64,000 nucleotides of DNA from Cyanobacteria bacterium UBA6446 (GCA_002438405.1 DJOE01000024.1:5871-69870); one strand, 5' to 3'; positions 17,051 through 27,224 are shown, counted from the first letter of the stretch. The notes: a model not told the origin generated them from the letters alone. A program made the numbers and translations.

Positions 17051-18382
17051 CTATTTTTTCTTGTCTTTACGTTCTCTAACAGAAATTCGGATAGGAGTAC
17101 CGAAAAATCCAAAAGCTTCACGCAATTTATTTTCTAAATATCTCTTATAACTATCTTTCAACAAATCTTCATTATTAACGAACAAAACAAAAGTTGGCGG
17201 TTGAATAGCAGCTTGTGTTGTATATAAAACTTTCAATCTTTTGCCTTTAAAACTTGTTGGTGGATTTAGTGCATAAGCTTCATTGATAACTTTATTCAAC
17301 AATCCTGTTGATACACGTTTTACACATTGAGCATAAACTTCCAAACTCTTGTCAAAAATTTGTCCTAATCTTTGTTTTGTTAATGCACTGATAAATATTT
17401 TTGGTGCATAACTCAAGAACGGAATATCTTTTGCCAATTCTTTTTCAAATTTATTAATTGTATTCGATTTTTTATCTTCAACCAAATCCCATTTGTTGAT
17501 TGCAACAATAATACCTTTTCCTGATTCCGTAATAATTGAAGAAATCTTTTTGTCTTGGTCAGAAATACCCTCATTCGCATCAATTACTAATACTGCAACA
17601 TCGCATTCTCGAATTGAACGAATTGCTCTATCAACAGCAAATTTTTCAACACCATAATCAACTTTAGATTTTTTTCTAATTCCTGCGGTATCAACAATCA
17701 CAAATTCGGTATCTTTATATGTAATATAACTATCAATACTATCTCTAGTTGTACCGGAAACATTAGAAACAATAACTCTTTGAGTATTTAAAAGAGCATT
17801 AACAATTGAGGATTTCCCAGCATTAGGTCTTCCTACAATCGCAATTCTAATTTTTCCATCATTTTCTTCTTCGTCAGTCACTTCAAAATCATCAGTAACT
17901 AAATCTAACAAATCACCAACACCACCAGAACCATGCAATGCTGAAATTCCTACAGGATCACCAACTGCAAGTGAATAAAAATCGTTAGTCATCATTAAAG
18001 ATTCAACATTATCGCATTTGTTCACCGCAAGAAATATAGGCTTGCCCGATTGACGCAAAATATTCGCAATATCATAATCTACAGGGTTTATACCTTCTTT
18101 ACCATCAACAAGAAAGATAATTTTATCAGCTTCTTCACAAGCAAGTCTTGCTTGATCAAAAATAGAAACCATAATATCATCACCATCTCCAGGGATAATA
18201 CCTCCTGTATCAATTACAGTGAAACCTTTATTTTGCCATTCAACGTCAAAGTAAATTCTATCTCTTGTAACCCCAGGCATATCGTGAACAATCGAATTTC
18301 TCGCACCGATTAAACGGTTAACGAAAGTTGATTTCCCGACATTTGGTCTTCCTACTATTGCGACTGTTGGTTTTCTTTTCAT
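17051..18382 (-). CDS. der: ribosome biogenesis GTPase Der (EngA)
   Basis: Der is a double GTPase needed for 50S subunit maturation. Domain 1 shows GRPNVGKST (residues 11-19), DTGGI and NKCD; domain 2 shows GRPNAGKSS, DTAGIRKK and NKWD. A KH-like C-terminal domain ends in a basic tail (RERKDKKK) typical of Der. Length 443 residues is normal. No ribosome site is evident; an extended -10 (TGTTAAGAT, hexamer 18394-18389) ends 6 nt before the ATG, so this essential gene may be expressed from a leaderless mRNA. It is divergent from the VKOR gene. Confidence 0.96.
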   Translation of the reverse strand: MKRKPTVAIVGRPNVGKSTFVNRLIGARNSIVHDMPGVTRDRIYFDVEWQNKGFTVIDTGGIIPGDGDDIMVSIFDQARLACEEADKIIFLVDGKEGINPVDYDIANILRQSGKPIFLAVNKCDNVESLMMTNDFYSLAVGDPVGISALHGSGGVGDLLDLVTDDFEVTDEEENDGKIRIAIVGRPNAGKSSIVNALLNTQRVIVSNVSGTTRDSIDSYITYKDTEFVIVDTAGIRKKSKVDYGVEKFAVDRAIRSIRECDVAVLVIDANEGISDQDKKISSIITESGKGIIVAINKWDLVEDKKSNTINKFEKELAKDIPFLSYAPKIFISALTKQRLGQIFDKSLEVYAQCVKRVSTGLLNKVINEAYALNPPTSFKGKRLKVLYTTQAAIQPPTFVLFVNNEDLLKDSYKRYLENKLREAFGFFGTPIRISVRERKDKKK

Positions 18383-18429
18383 AAACTCATCTTAACATGA
18401 AAAAATTTAGGAGCAAATTATATGTACAC

Positions 18430-18458
18430 TTGATTTATTTACCAATAAAATGTAATAT
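18430..18458 (+). promoter_or_regulatory. sigma70-type promoter for the VKOR-Trx gene
   Basis: TTGATT (18430-18435), a 17-bp spacer and TAATAT (18453-18458), 36 bp before the ATG. A GAAAGAGGGAG ribosome site follows. Confidence 0.6.
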
Positions 18459-18493
18459 ATACATAAATTATAGAAAGAGGGAGAAATACAGAT

Positions 18494-19717
18494 ATGGTTG
18501 ATGAAAACAATCTAAAAAAGACAATAACTATTACAATCCTTGTTTTGTTAGGATTGATTGTAACAGTAGATTTGGCGCATATTTATTATGAAGCAAACTT
18601 CAATCAATATGCATTACCAAGTTTCTGTTCTATCAGCAATTTCGTAGATTGTGACGGAGTTGCAAGAACAACAGAATCACAATTCTTTGGAGTTCCTTTG
18701 GCATATTGGGGATTGTTCTTATATGCATTTATATTAATGTTGTTAGGTGTTGATAAACTAAAAAAAGTTCCGTTTTTGAAATTTCTAGAAGTTTTCAAAA
18801 ACAAATTTCACTACATTGCAGCACTTGGAATTATTGCATTCACAATTTCAATGATATTGCTTTGCGTTAGTTTATTCGGAATTCACAAACTATGTATAAT
18901 GTGTGCATTAACATACATAATTGATTTGTGTATCGCAATCGTTGCAGTGAAAAAATTAGACGGCGGAATTGTTGGAGCTTTCAAGCAAAGTTATTTAGAC
19001 TTGCTAGATGGATTAAAACCAATACCTTACAGAATAGCATTCACTGTCGTAATGGTTTTTGCCGTTGGATTTTTAAGCTGGGCATTTACAAGTGCTAAAT
19101 TTTCACCGGCTCTAAAATTCCAAAGGAATTACGGAGAATTCACAAAATCAGAAATCAATCCTTATGCAGTTAAAGGTAATGTTTTAGGTTCAGAAGATAA
19201 AGATGCGGTTGTACTAAATATCTTCTCAGATTACAAATGTCCAATGTGCTATGCATGTAATAATATGATTCACAAATTGGTAACCGAATTCAAAAACCTA
19301 AGAATTGAACACCACGCATTACCACTTGATACAAGTTGTAATAAATACCTTAAACAAGAATTTCACCAAGGCTCTTGTGTAATGGCAAAATACGCAGAAG
19401 CTGCTCAAATGCAAGGCAAATTCTGGGAAGTTAACTCATTATTCTTTGAGAAAAAACCATCAACAGAAGATGAAGTTCTTGATGTTTTGAAAAATTCAGG
19501 TTTTGACTTAGATATGGATAAACTCAAAAAAGATGCTCATTCTGAAAAAGTAAACAATATTATCCAAAAAGAAATTGATTACTCATTGACTAAGAGTTCA
19601 CAAATGGGAACTCCGGCTCTTCAAATGGGTGATGATTATGAGTTAGGTATCAAAGGATATCACGACTTGAAAAAATGGGCAATGGATCATGGAGCAAAAC
19701 CTAAACACTTATTCTAA
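18494..19717 (+). CDS. vitamin K epoxide reductase (VKOR) fused to a DsbA-like thioredoxin domain
   Basis: This 407-residue membrane protein should make disulfide bonds in exported proteins. Residues 1-155 form a four-to-five helix VKOR domain with the shuttle cysteines CSISNFVDC, the FGVPLAYWG motif and the active-site CIMC. After another membrane helix (about 180-200) comes a periplasmic thioredoxin-fold domain with the active site CPMC (in SDYKCPMCYACNN) and a cis-Pro region GTPALQMG. Fusion of VKOR to a Trx-like partner is known from Cyanobacteria and some other bacteria and lets one protein pass electrons from substrate to quinone. The queH gene overlaps its 3' end by 29 bp. Confidence 0.93.
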   Translation: MVDENNLKKTITITILVLLGLIVTVDLAHIYYEANFNQYALPSFCSISNFVDCDGVARTTESQFFGVPLAYWGLFLYAFILMLLGVDKLKKVPFLKFLEVFKNKFHYIAALGIIAFTISMILLCVSLFGIHKLCIMCALTYIIDLCIAIVAVKKLDGGIVGAFKQSYLDLLDGLKPIPYRIAFTVVMVFAVGFLSWAFTSAKFSPALKFQRNYGEFTKSEINPYAVKGNVLGSEDKDAVVLNIFSDYKCPMCYACNNMIHKLVTEFKNLRIEHHALPLDTSCNKYLKQEFHQGSCVMAKYAEAAQMQGKFWEVNSLFFEKKPSTEDEVLDVLKNSGFDLDMDKLKKDAHSEKVNNIIQKEIDYSLTKSSQMGTPALQMGDDYELGIKGYHDLKKWAMDHGAKPKHLF

Positions 19718-20255
19718 TAAAAAAATATTACTGCACACATGTTGCGGTATCTGTTCAGCTTATCCCATATCACTTTTACAGGATATGGGATATTCTGTTG
19801 TTGCTTATTTTTATAACCCAAATATTTTCCCAATTGAAGAATATCAAAAACGACTAAAAGCAGAACAAACCCTATGCAATCATTTTGGGTGTGAATTAAT
19901 TGTTGGAGAATATGAACCTGAAGTTTATTACAACTTTGTTCAAGGGCTTGAAAATGAACCGGAAAAAGGTAAACGATGTGACAAGTGTTTTGAACTCAGA
20001 CTACGTAATGCAGCAAAACTTGCTAAAAAGCTTGGGATAAAAGAATTTACAACTTCAATGGTAATAAGTCCGCACAAAGATTATGAAAAACTCACTTCAA
20101 TTGGTGAAAAAATTGGACAAGATGAAGAGTTGATATACATATCTACCAATTTTAGAAAACATGATGGTTTTTTAAAAACAAACAAAATTTCTAAAGAACT
20201 GAATTTATATAGGCAGAATTACTGCGGTTGCAAATTTGCAATGCGAAAATCTTAA
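19689..20255 (+). CDS. queH: epoxyqueuosine reductase QueH
   Basis: QueH performs the last step of queuosine synthesis in tRNA using Fe-S and metal sites; it is the non-homologous alternative to QueG. The 188-residue protein shows the family hallmarks: LLHTCCGICSAYP near the N-terminus, YFYNPNIFP.EEY, RCDKCFELRL, TTSMVISPHKD and a C-terminal YRQNYCGCKFA. The ATG at 19689 lies within the VKOR gene, and no later start would keep the CCGIC motif, so the 29-bp overlap is real. The link to the VKOR gene is probably only transcriptional. Confidence 0.94.
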   Translation: MEQNLNTYSNKKILLHTCCGICSAYPISLLQDMGYSVVAYFYNPNIFPIEEYQKRLKAEQTLCNHFGCELIVGEYEPEVYYNFVQGLENEPEKGKRCDKCFELRLRNAAKLAKKLGIKEFTTSMVISPHKDYEKLTSIGEKIGQDEELIYISTNFRKHDGFLKTNKISKELNLYRQNYCGCKFAMRKS

Positions 20256-20354
20256 TATCATACATTTGGATTATGACGTATTATTTTTAATGTCATATAA
20301 TAACCTTGACGTAGAAGATATTTTTATTAAAAGGAATTCTAAGAGGATAAAACA

Positions 20355-21680
20355 ATGAAGAAGAAAATCGGGTTATTAGTAGCGGCAATAATGGTATTAA
20401 ATACTGTATCTTCAGTGACTTATGGTTGGCAAAATCCATTGAAGAACTATAATTTGTATGAGGATACTCACCCGACAAATGCGCAATCTAGTGATAGGGA
20501 ACAAGCTATGAGTGACTTTTATTCAAACTCTATGGCTGCAAAAAAATCTCCTCAATCATCAGTTCCAACTTCTTCTTTAAATTACACTTCCACTGTTGAT
20601 GATTCATCATCACAAGCAACTTCTAGCGAACCTCGAAGAAATGAAGTTCTAAGAGAATCTTCAAGAAATGTATATGGAAATCCGGAAGTTAAGGCGGGTT
20701 GGACAACAGCACAATCTTTCTATTCTAATCCATCTCTAGAAAGTATAAAAGCAAAATACAAAAAAAGTAACTTTGCCGGTTGTCTTCAAGAATGTATTTC
20801 TTATGTAAAAATTCACCCAAATGACACTTTGGGATTTTATTATATGGCAATGTGCTATACAAAAGTAAGTGACAAAGAAAATGCTATTAAAGCTTATGAA
20901 AAAGTTATTTCATTAAATGCAAATCCAATGATTGTTAAATATGCAACAAATGGTCGTAACTGTGTTCTTGGTGAAGACAAAGAAAAATGTTACCAAAACG
21001 TAAACGAACCGGATTTGATATACCCTTATGCTAATATTGGTAATAATGTAGATTTAACACCTGTTGACCCTAATGTTTTAATCAACAGAAATCTTGCTAA
21101 CTTACAAAATAAATTATCACCACAAGCAGTTGACGAAAATAAAGACAACAAAAACGGTCAAAATAATGGAAAAGATGATGACAAAAATAAAATCAATTTA
21201 CCATTTGCAAACCAAGATGCACAACTTGATAAATTCATCAACGCTCCTTATGGTAACGGTTTGTCACCGGATTTGAACAAAGAATACAAACAACTTCAAT
21301 TGAAGAAAATTCAAGAATCAATTAACACAGGTGAAGATAGCCCTGAAAAAGATATGAATAATGTTAACGACATCAAACACTTTGATAAACAAAGTGATTC
21401 TGGAACAATTAAACTTGCTTATGTAGCACCGTCTGATGAAATGAAAAAACTTTCTCAAGACCCTGAATTCACACAATCTCAAAGAGAACTTGACGAATTA
21501 AGAATGCTACTAGGCAATGACAACAGTTCAAAATCTTCAAGTGATGATTTGATGAATTTAGTTCCATATATGTCAGGACAAGATAAAAATCTTTCACCTG
21601 AAGTAATTCAAGCAATGATGATTAAATCAATGATGCCTGATTTTACTTTTGTAAACAGTGACAGCAAAAATCTATTGTAG
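20355..21680 (+). CDS. exported TPR-containing protein, otherwise unknown
   Basis: The 441-residue protein has a clear signal peptide (KKKIGLLVAAIMVLNTVSSV, cut near residue 24). It then has a Ser/Thr-rich region to about residue 120, a short tetratricopeptide region at about 130-180 (CLQECISYVKIHPNDTLGFY and DKENAIKAYEKVISL) and a long Asn/Lys/Asp-rich C-terminal part. AAGAGG precedes the ATG and a TTGACG (20306-20311) lies about 45 bp upstream. The next gene, 9 bp downstream, is also TPR-like, so the two probably form an operon with a shared envelope-associated role. No enzyme motif is visible. Confidence 0.7.
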   Translation: MKKKIGLLVAAIMVLNTVSSVTYGWQNPLKNYNLYEDTHPTNAQSSDREQAMSDFYSNSMAAKKSPQSSVPTSSLNYTSTVDDSSSQATSSEPRRNEVLRESSRNVYGNPEVKAGWTTAQSFYSNPSLESIKAKYKKSNFAGCLQECISYVKIHPNDTLGFYYMAMCYTKVSDKENAIKAYEKVISLNANPMIVKYATNGRNCVLGEDKEKCYQNVNEPDLIYPYANIGNNVDLTPVDPNVLINRNLANLQNKLSPQAVDENKDNKNGQNNGKDDDKNKINLPFANQDAQLDKFINAPYGNGLSPDLNKEYKQLQLKKIQESINTGEDSPEKDMNNVNDIKHFDKQSDSGTIKLAYVAPSDEMKKLSQDPEFTQSQRELDELRMLLGNDNSSKSSSDDLMNLVPYMSGQDKNLSPEVIQAMMIKSMMPDFTFVNSDSKNLL

Positions 21681-21689
21681 TAAAAAGAT

Positions 21690-22286
21690 ATGACAGTTGA
21701 ATATGAGCAGGTAAAACAAGATTTTTTGACAGGAAAAATTAAAGGTTGCAAAACATTCTTTGAAAAGAATGAGTATTTTGTAGAAGCTGGTTACTGCTAC
21801 ATAATTTTAGGCAAACTTTCTTCTGCTACGAAGTGTTTTGAAAAAATTGCCGACAAAGATATCAGAGCGAATTGGGGATTAACCCTAGTTCAAATGCTAC
21901 GAGGAAAACTCACAACTCCTCCTACATATTTTGAGATAAGAAATTTTTTAGAAATCGACTTAAATATCCTAATTTTATACTGTAAAGGTGACTACGTAGA
22001 AAAAATAATCAGATATGCAGACTATATGGCATATTACAATCCCGAATGCTACAAATTCATAGGACGAGCTTTCTGGGCTAACAATTTAATGCCTGCTGCA
22101 ATGTTTTTTTTAAGACGAGCAAAAGACAAATTTTACAATGACCCAGAGCTACATTATTTATTAGCCTATATTTATTATTACAATGATGAAGACTACGAAA
22201 AATGTGAAAAAGCACTGAACACCTGCCTTGAAATTTTGCCAGAATATTCTCCAGCAAAAAAATTACTTGAAAGATTAAAAAAATAA
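21690..22286 (+). CDS. TPR-repeat protein, cytoplasmic
   Basis: The 198-residue protein lacks a signal peptide and consists of helical repeats typical of tetratricopeptides: GYCYIILGKLSSATKCFEKI, ECYKFIGRAFWANNLMPAAM and HYLLAYIYYYNDEDYEKCEK, followed by ALNTCLEILPEYSPAKKL. Such proteins serve as scaffolds. It follows the exported TPR protein by 9 bp. It is convergent with the SNF2 gene; the 158-bp gap between them contains two small hairpins (around 22307-22336) and no gene that I can see. Confidence 0.65.
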   Translation: MTVEYEQVKQDFLTGKIKGCKTFFEKNEYFVEAGYCYIILGKLSSATKCFEKIADKDIRANWGLTLVQMLRGKLTTPPTYFEIRNFLEIDLNILILYCKGDYVEKIIRYADYMAYYNPECYKFIGRAFWANNLMPAAMFFLRRAKDKFYNDPELHYLLAYIYYYNDEDYEKCEKALNTCLEILPEYSPAKKLLERLKK

Positions 22287-22444
22287 TTATTAAATAATAC
22301 GAAAATAAGTCCATTGTAAAGGACACAGGTTTAACCCTGCGAAAACTTAAGCTATAATATAATATGTACCACATGGTTGAAATTTGTTCCAGTGTTTGAA
22401 ATTACAGCATTACTCTGTTAATATAATGAACTTTTTCAAAAAAT

Positions 22445-25417
22445 CTAAGCAGATAGAGTAAAGATTTCGTAAATTTCCTCGTCTGAAAGTTCTGTAATAA
22501 TCTTTTCGCCCTCGTAAACTGCAAGATCTGCAAGTTCTTTCTTAGATTTCAACATTTCATCAATTTTTTCTTCAAAAGTTCCTAATGTAATCATTCTATG
22601 AACCATTACATTCTTATCTTGACCGATACGGTAGGTTCTATCTGTTGCTTGATCTTCAACAGCCGGATTCCACCACAAGTCGTAGTGGATAACATTTGTT
22701 GCACTTGTCAAGTTCAAACCTGTACCGCCGGCTTTCAATGAAAGAATCATTACTCTTGAATCTTTTTCTGTTTGGAATTTTTCAATCAATTCTTCCCTTT
22801 GAGGAACTGTCAAGCTACCATGGAAGAACAACGGTTCAGTGTTGCATTCTTGTGAGATAACTTTGCACAAAATATCACCCATTTCTTTATATTGAGTAAA
22901 GATAAGTGTTTTTTCATCTCTATCAATAATACTTTGAACAAGGTCGATACATTTTTCCATCTTACCGGACATTTCCTTACTCATCTCACCGGATTTAAGG
23001 AATTGGTAAGGGTGGTTACAAATTTGTTTAAGAGCAGTAATAAGTTTGAAGATATTACCACGTCTATTGATACCGGTAAATCCACTGATTTTTGTCATCA
23101 TTTCATTAAGAGTTTTTTCATATAAAACAGCTTGAACTTTAGACAAGTAACAGTATTCGTTGAGAACCATTTTTTCCGGTAAGTCTGAAATAACGTGTTT
23201 ATCGGTTTTCAAACGTCTTAATACAAATGGAGAAATTGACATACGCAATTTACTTGCTCTAGAGTTTTCCTTAAATCTTTCAATCGGAATTGCATAACTC
23301 TTTTGAAATTCTTTAAGTGAACCAAGATAACCTTTATTGATAAAGTCAAATATACTCCACAATTCTGTTAATCTGTTTTCAACCGGAGTACCTGTCATAG
23401 CAATCTTAACATCTGATTTCAACATCTTGATTGCAAGAGTTTGAGCAGTATCCGGATTCTTGATATTTTGAGCTTCGTCAACAATAATTACGCTCCAAGC
23501 ATGTTTTTTAAGCTCTTCAACATCAATTCTCATAATTGCATAAGTTGTAAGAATTACATCGTGATTAACTTCCAACTGTCTATCCGCTCCGTGATAAATC
23601 ACTGCATCAAGATTTGGAGCAAACATTTGCAATTCTTTCATCCAGTTACCCATCAAAGTAGTCGGACAAATTACAAGAACAGGCTTTTTAAGTTTATTTT
23701 CTTCTTTCATTTTCAATAGCAAGCTGATAACCTGAATAGTTTTACCTAACCCCATATCATCTGCCATACATGAACCAAAACCCTTTGAAACATTTGTCCA
23801 CAACCATTTTAAACCAATTTCTTGGTAAGGACGAAGTTCGCCTTTTAATGTTTTTGGAACGGTCATTTCTACAGGTTTTGTAAAATCAGCTAACACCCTT
23901 GCAAATGCAGCATCATAATCAAAATCATATTGATCAAGTTGACCAGACAATGATGCATGAATAAGTTCCATTCTTGACATTGATTTAAGATTAGATTTCG
24001 CAATTTGTTCAAATATCTTTTTGCTTTCTTCCTTATCAATTAACACATATTTATTTTTGTATTTGATAAGTCCATTATTATTTTCAACAAGTTTTTTAAA
24101 TTCTTCAAGCGAAATTTTTTCGTTACCGATAGCAATTTCGTATGAAAAATCCAAAATATCATCTAAAGACATCTTAGAAGAAGAATTGTTATTGATTAAA
24201 TCTGCCAAATCATCGGCTCTGGATTCTTTAACTTTTGCATTGATTGAAGCTCTCGGAATTACAATATTAACAAGTTCTTCCGGCAAAATAACTTCAATTT
24301 GAGCCTTTTGAAGATAATATGCAGTCTGAGTAATAATCTTGTAAACTTCATTCAAGTTCAAATCCAAATACAATTTATCTTCATCTTCAAACAACTGTTC
24401 CAACTCAGGCATATAACGTAATGCGTAATTAAGTTGCTTTTCAACAATTCTTGAAATATCACTTGCCTTAGCACCAAAAACTTCTTCATCAGAGTATAGT
24501 TTATCAATCAATACACTTTCATCGGTTTTTCTGTTTTTGATATAAACTTTTAATCTAAATATTTCATCTTCTTGTTTTTCTATTTTGAAATAAGGAATAA
24601 CGTCATATTTACCCAAATACAATTCATCAAACCATTGAGCAAAGTTTTCTGCAATATCTTTGCCTTTCAAAACGGCTCTTTGTTCTAAATCTTTTAACAA
24701 ATAAGTTCCGGATTTAACATCTTTAAATCTATACATTTTAATACCCAAGAACTTATAAATTACATAATTCAAATATGTATAAATGAATTCATACACAAAA
24801 TCTTTCGGTTTTTCCCCTTGAATAAACAAATCGTCCGGAATACATTCTTCAAACTGATTAATAATTCTTGCCATTTTTTGATTATTGATAATCGGTTCAT
24901 AAACGATTCTGAACATTTGTCCATAACGTTTTACAGTTGGAATGAAATACAATTTTTCAATCAATTTCATTACAAAATAAGTCAACTTATTCAAATAAAT
25001 AAAAGTTGGAGTCAAATCTTCTAAATCAACAACGTTACCAAATCCGCCAAAATAATCCATAACCAAATCCCAAGCCATGAAATATCCGACTTTATCATCT
25101 AAAACTTCAGACTTGAAACGAAATAAAGAACCTTTAGACTTCAAATAATATTCAAAATTATTTGTCGGAGTAACAAAGAAAGATAATTTACCAGCCTTAT
25201 TGATTAAATAGAAATGAGTATTACGAGTTGGAGCATTCGGACTAAGGAACACACCTGCAAACTCATCTTCAATAATTTGATAAATCATGCTCAATGTATA
25301 TCGAAAATCCTTGTTTTTAAAACCTTCCGGATTTTCACTCAAATTGAAAAATAACTCATCAACATTATTCTTTTTAAACGAAAAATCTATATCTAAATTA
25401 TCTATATTATTACTCAT
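22445..25417 (-). CDS. SNF2-family DNA-dependent ATPase / helicase-like protein
   Basis: The 990-residue protein has an N-terminal region of about 480 residues without recognised motifs, then a complete SNF2 engine: ELRPYQEIGLKWLWTN (Q-like motif), MADDMGLGKTIQVISLLL (Walker A), IVDEAQNIKNP (Walker B), MTGTPVENRLTELWSIFDFI, LIFTQYKEMGDIL, SLKAGGTGLNLTSATNVIHY and DQATDRTYRIGQ. This matches bacterial SNF2 proteins that remodel DNA-protein complexes or RNA polymerase. The start at 25417 is favoured by AAAGGA six bases upstream; the extension to 25453 has no such site. No restriction or methylase genes are adjacent, so a defence role is not indicated. Confidence 0.92.
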   Translation of the reverse strand: MSNNIDNLDIDFSFKKNNVDELFFNLSENPEGFKNKDFRYTLSMIYQIIEDEFAGVFLSPNAPTRNTHFYLINKAGKLSFFVTPTNNFEYYLKSKGSLFRFKSEVLDDKVGYFMAWDLVMDYFGGFGNVVDLEDLTPTFIYLNKLTYFVMKLIEKLYFIPTVKRYGQMFRIVYEPIINNQKMARIINQFEECIPDDLFIQGEKPKDFVYEFIYTYLNYVIYKFLGIKMYRFKDVKSGTYLLKDLEQRAVLKGKDIAENFAQWFDELYLGKYDVIPYFKIEKQEDEIFRLKVYIKNRKTDESVLIDKLYSDEEVFGAKASDISRIVEKQLNYALRYMPELEQLFEDEDKLYLDLNLNEVYKIITQTAYYLQKAQIEVILPEELVNIVIPRASINAKVKESRADDLADLINNNSSSKMSLDDILDFSYEIAIGNEKISLEEFKKLVENNNGLIKYKNKYVLIDKEESKKIFEQIAKSNLKSMSRMELIHASLSGQLDQYDFDYDAAFARVLADFTKPVEMTVPKTLKGELRPYQEIGLKWLWTNVSKGFGSCMADDMGLGKTIQVISLLLKMKEENKLKKPVLVICPTTLMGNWMKELQMFAPNLDAVIYHGADRQLEVNHDVILTTYAIMRIDVEELKKHAWSVIIVDEAQNIKNPDTAQTLAIKMLKSDVKIAMTGTPVENRLTELWSIFDFINKGYLGSLKEFQKSYAIPIERFKENSRASKLRMSISPFVLRRLKTDKHVISDLPEKMVLNEYCYLSKVQAVLYEKTLNEMMTKISGFTGINRRGNIFKLITALKQICNHPYQFLKSGEMSKEMSGKMEKCIDLVQSIIDRDEKTLIFTQYKEMGDILCKVISQECNTEPLFFHGSLTVPQREELIEKFQTEKDSRVMILSLKAGGTGLNLTSATNVIHYDLWWNPAVEDQATDRTYRIGQDKNVMVHRMITLGTFEEKIDEMLKSKKELADLAVYEGEKIITELSDEEIYEIFTLSA

Positions 25418-25440
25418 TCTTAATCCTTTATAAAACAAAG

Positions 25441-25534
25441 TGGATAGGTACATAAGTCAATAAGTATAAGTATTTACGTTTTTTGATAAACATTAAATAA
25501 CTTATAGACTTATTAACTTATTCACCTATAGACA
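25441..25534. repeat. long imperfect inverted repeat between gpmI and the SNF2 gene
   Basis: The arm at 25441-25470 pairs with the arm at 25501-25534 through shared blocks ATAGGT, ATAAGT, AATAAGT and ATAAG, leaving a loop of about 30 nt. No T tract follows, so it is not a standard terminator. It may be an mRNA processing hairpin or a relic of a small repeat element. Confidence 0.45.
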
Positions 25535-25536
25535 TT

Positions 25537-27066
25537 CTATTTAATTAATGATTTACCTGTCATTTCTGCCGGTTGTTTAATGTTCAAAAGTTGCAAGATT
25601 GTTGGAGCAACATCGCACAAAGCACCTTGACCATCACGAAGTTCAAGACCTTGCGGAGCATTGATTACAACAAATGGAACATCATTGGTTGTGTGAGCTG
25701 TTTCTGGGGCATTTGTAGTTTCATCAAACATAACTTCCGCATTACCGTGGTCAGCTGTCAACAACATAACAACATCATTTTCTTTACAAGATTTTGCAAT
25801 TTTACCAACACATTCATCAACAACATGACATGCTTTTATTGCAGCTTCCAAAACACCTGTATGGCCAACCATATCAGGGTTTGCAAAGTTAACCAACACA
25901 AATTGATACTCAGGATTTTTAAGAGCTTTCAATACGTTTTCACAAACCTCCGGAGCACTCATCTCTGGTTGCATATCATAAGTTGCAACTTTTGGAGATG
26001 GAACAAGAACTCTTGTTTCGTGAGGTTGTGGTTGATCAATTCCACCATTAAAGAAAAATGTTACGTGAGCATATTTTTCAGTTTCAGCAGTTCTGAATTG
26101 GTGAATTCCGTTTGCTTCCAATACATCGCCCAAAATATTAACCAATTTTTCTTTAGGGAATGCAACTGGGAATGTGAAAGTTGCTTCATAACTTGTCATT
26201 GTTGTATATAAAATATTTTTAAGAACTTTCTTTCTTTCAAAACCATCAAAATCAGCAAAGTTGATAGCCTTAGTAATTTCTCTAGCTCTATCCGGACGGA
26301 AATTGATAAAGATAATTGAATCATTATCGTGAATTCTTGATTCTTCTCCTCCAATTACAGTAGGAAGAACGAATTCATCATTTTCACCTTTGGCATAAGA
26401 TTGTTTAACACCGTCAATAGCAGTTGCAGCATGTTCACCTTCACCTAGCAACAATGCATTGTAACCTTTTTCAACTCTATCCCAACGATTATCTCTGTCC
26501 ATAATGTAATAACGACCGATAATTGTTGCAACAGGAGGAAGATTATATTTTTTAAGTTCATCTTCTACAACTTGCAAGAATTCACAAGCACTTTGAGGAG
26601 GAGTGTCACGGCCATCTAAGAATGCGTGAACATAAACCTTAGTCAAACCATTTTCAGCAGCCATTTTAATCAAAGCTAACAAATGGTCTAAAGATGAGTG
26701 AACACCACCTGTTGAAACAAGCCCATAAATATGAAGAGCTGAATCATTTTTCTTAGCATGTTCAATAGCCGCTAAAAATCTTTCATTCTTGAAGAATGAA
26801 CCATCTTTAATTGCATTATTAATTTTAGACAAATCTTGGTAAACAATTCTGCCGGCACCTAAATTCAAGTGACCAACTTCAGAATTACCCATTTGCCCTG
26901 CAGGTAAACCTACAAATTCGCCGTCAGCTCTCAAATGTCTGAACGGACAATCTTTTTCTAATTCATCAACATGAACAGGGTGAGAAAGTTTGGTTGCATC
27001 ATATTTTTCAGAACCTTTAGAGATTCCCCAACCGTCCATTATACATAGCAATACTCTTTTAGCCAT
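25537..27066 (-). CDS. gpmI: 2,3-bisphosphoglycerate-independent phosphoglycerate mutase
   Basis: GpmI interconverts 3- and 2-phosphoglycerate in glycolysis with two Mn ions. The 509-residue protein starts with LLCIMDGWGIS (metal-binding Asp), followed by GQMGNSEVGHLNLGAGR with the phospho-acceptor Ser, HAFLDGRDTPP, GRYYIMDRDNRWDR, RPDRARE, NFANPDMVGHTG and TADHGNAE. Length and motifs are complete. AGAAGGGAT precedes the ATG, with a TATAAT about 25 bp upstream. It stands alone; the SNF2 gene follows on the same strand after the inverted repeat. Confidence 0.97.
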   Translation of the reverse strand: MAKRVLLCIMDGWGISKGSEKYDATKLSHPVHVDELEKDCPFRHLRADGEFVGLPAGQMGNSEVGHLNLGAGRIVYQDLSKINNAIKDGSFFKNERFLAAIEHAKKNDSALHIYGLVSTGGVHSSLDHLLALIKMAAENGLTKVYVHAFLDGRDTPPQSACEFLQVVEDELKKYNLPPVATIIGRYYIMDRDNRWDRVEKGYNALLLGEGEHAATAIDGVKQSYAKGENDEFVLPTVIGGEESRIHDNDSIIFINFRPDRAREITKAINFADFDGFERKKVLKNILYTTMTSYEATFTFPVAFPKEKLVNILGDVLEANGIHQFRTAETEKYAHVTFFFNGGIDQPQPHETRVLVPSPKVATYDMQPEMSAPEVCENVLKALKNPEYQFVLVNFANPDMVGHTGVLEAAIKACHVVDECVGKIAKSCKENDVVMLLTADHGNAEVMFDETTNAPETAHTTNDVPFVVINAPQGLELRDGQGALCDVAPTILQLLNIKQPAEMTGKSLIK

Positions 27067-27224
27067 AATTTGATCCCTTCTTTCTAATTATACTAGCGGA
27101 ATTTTATCAAGAACATGATTTTTTTTCAAGACAAGAATTGTTTCATATTTTATTAATAATTACCTTGAACCGAATTCAGGATTTCCTTAACTTTTTACTC
27201 CATAACCCTTTGTTGGGGATATTA

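Noticed and set aside
22307..22336. tRNA-like hairpins between the TPR and SNF2 genes
   Set aside because: Two small stem-loops only; no acceptor stem or T loop can be formed.
22445..25417. SNF2 ATPase as part of a defence system
   Set aside because: No nuclease, methyltransferase or phage-related neighbour; flanking genes are housekeeping or unknown.
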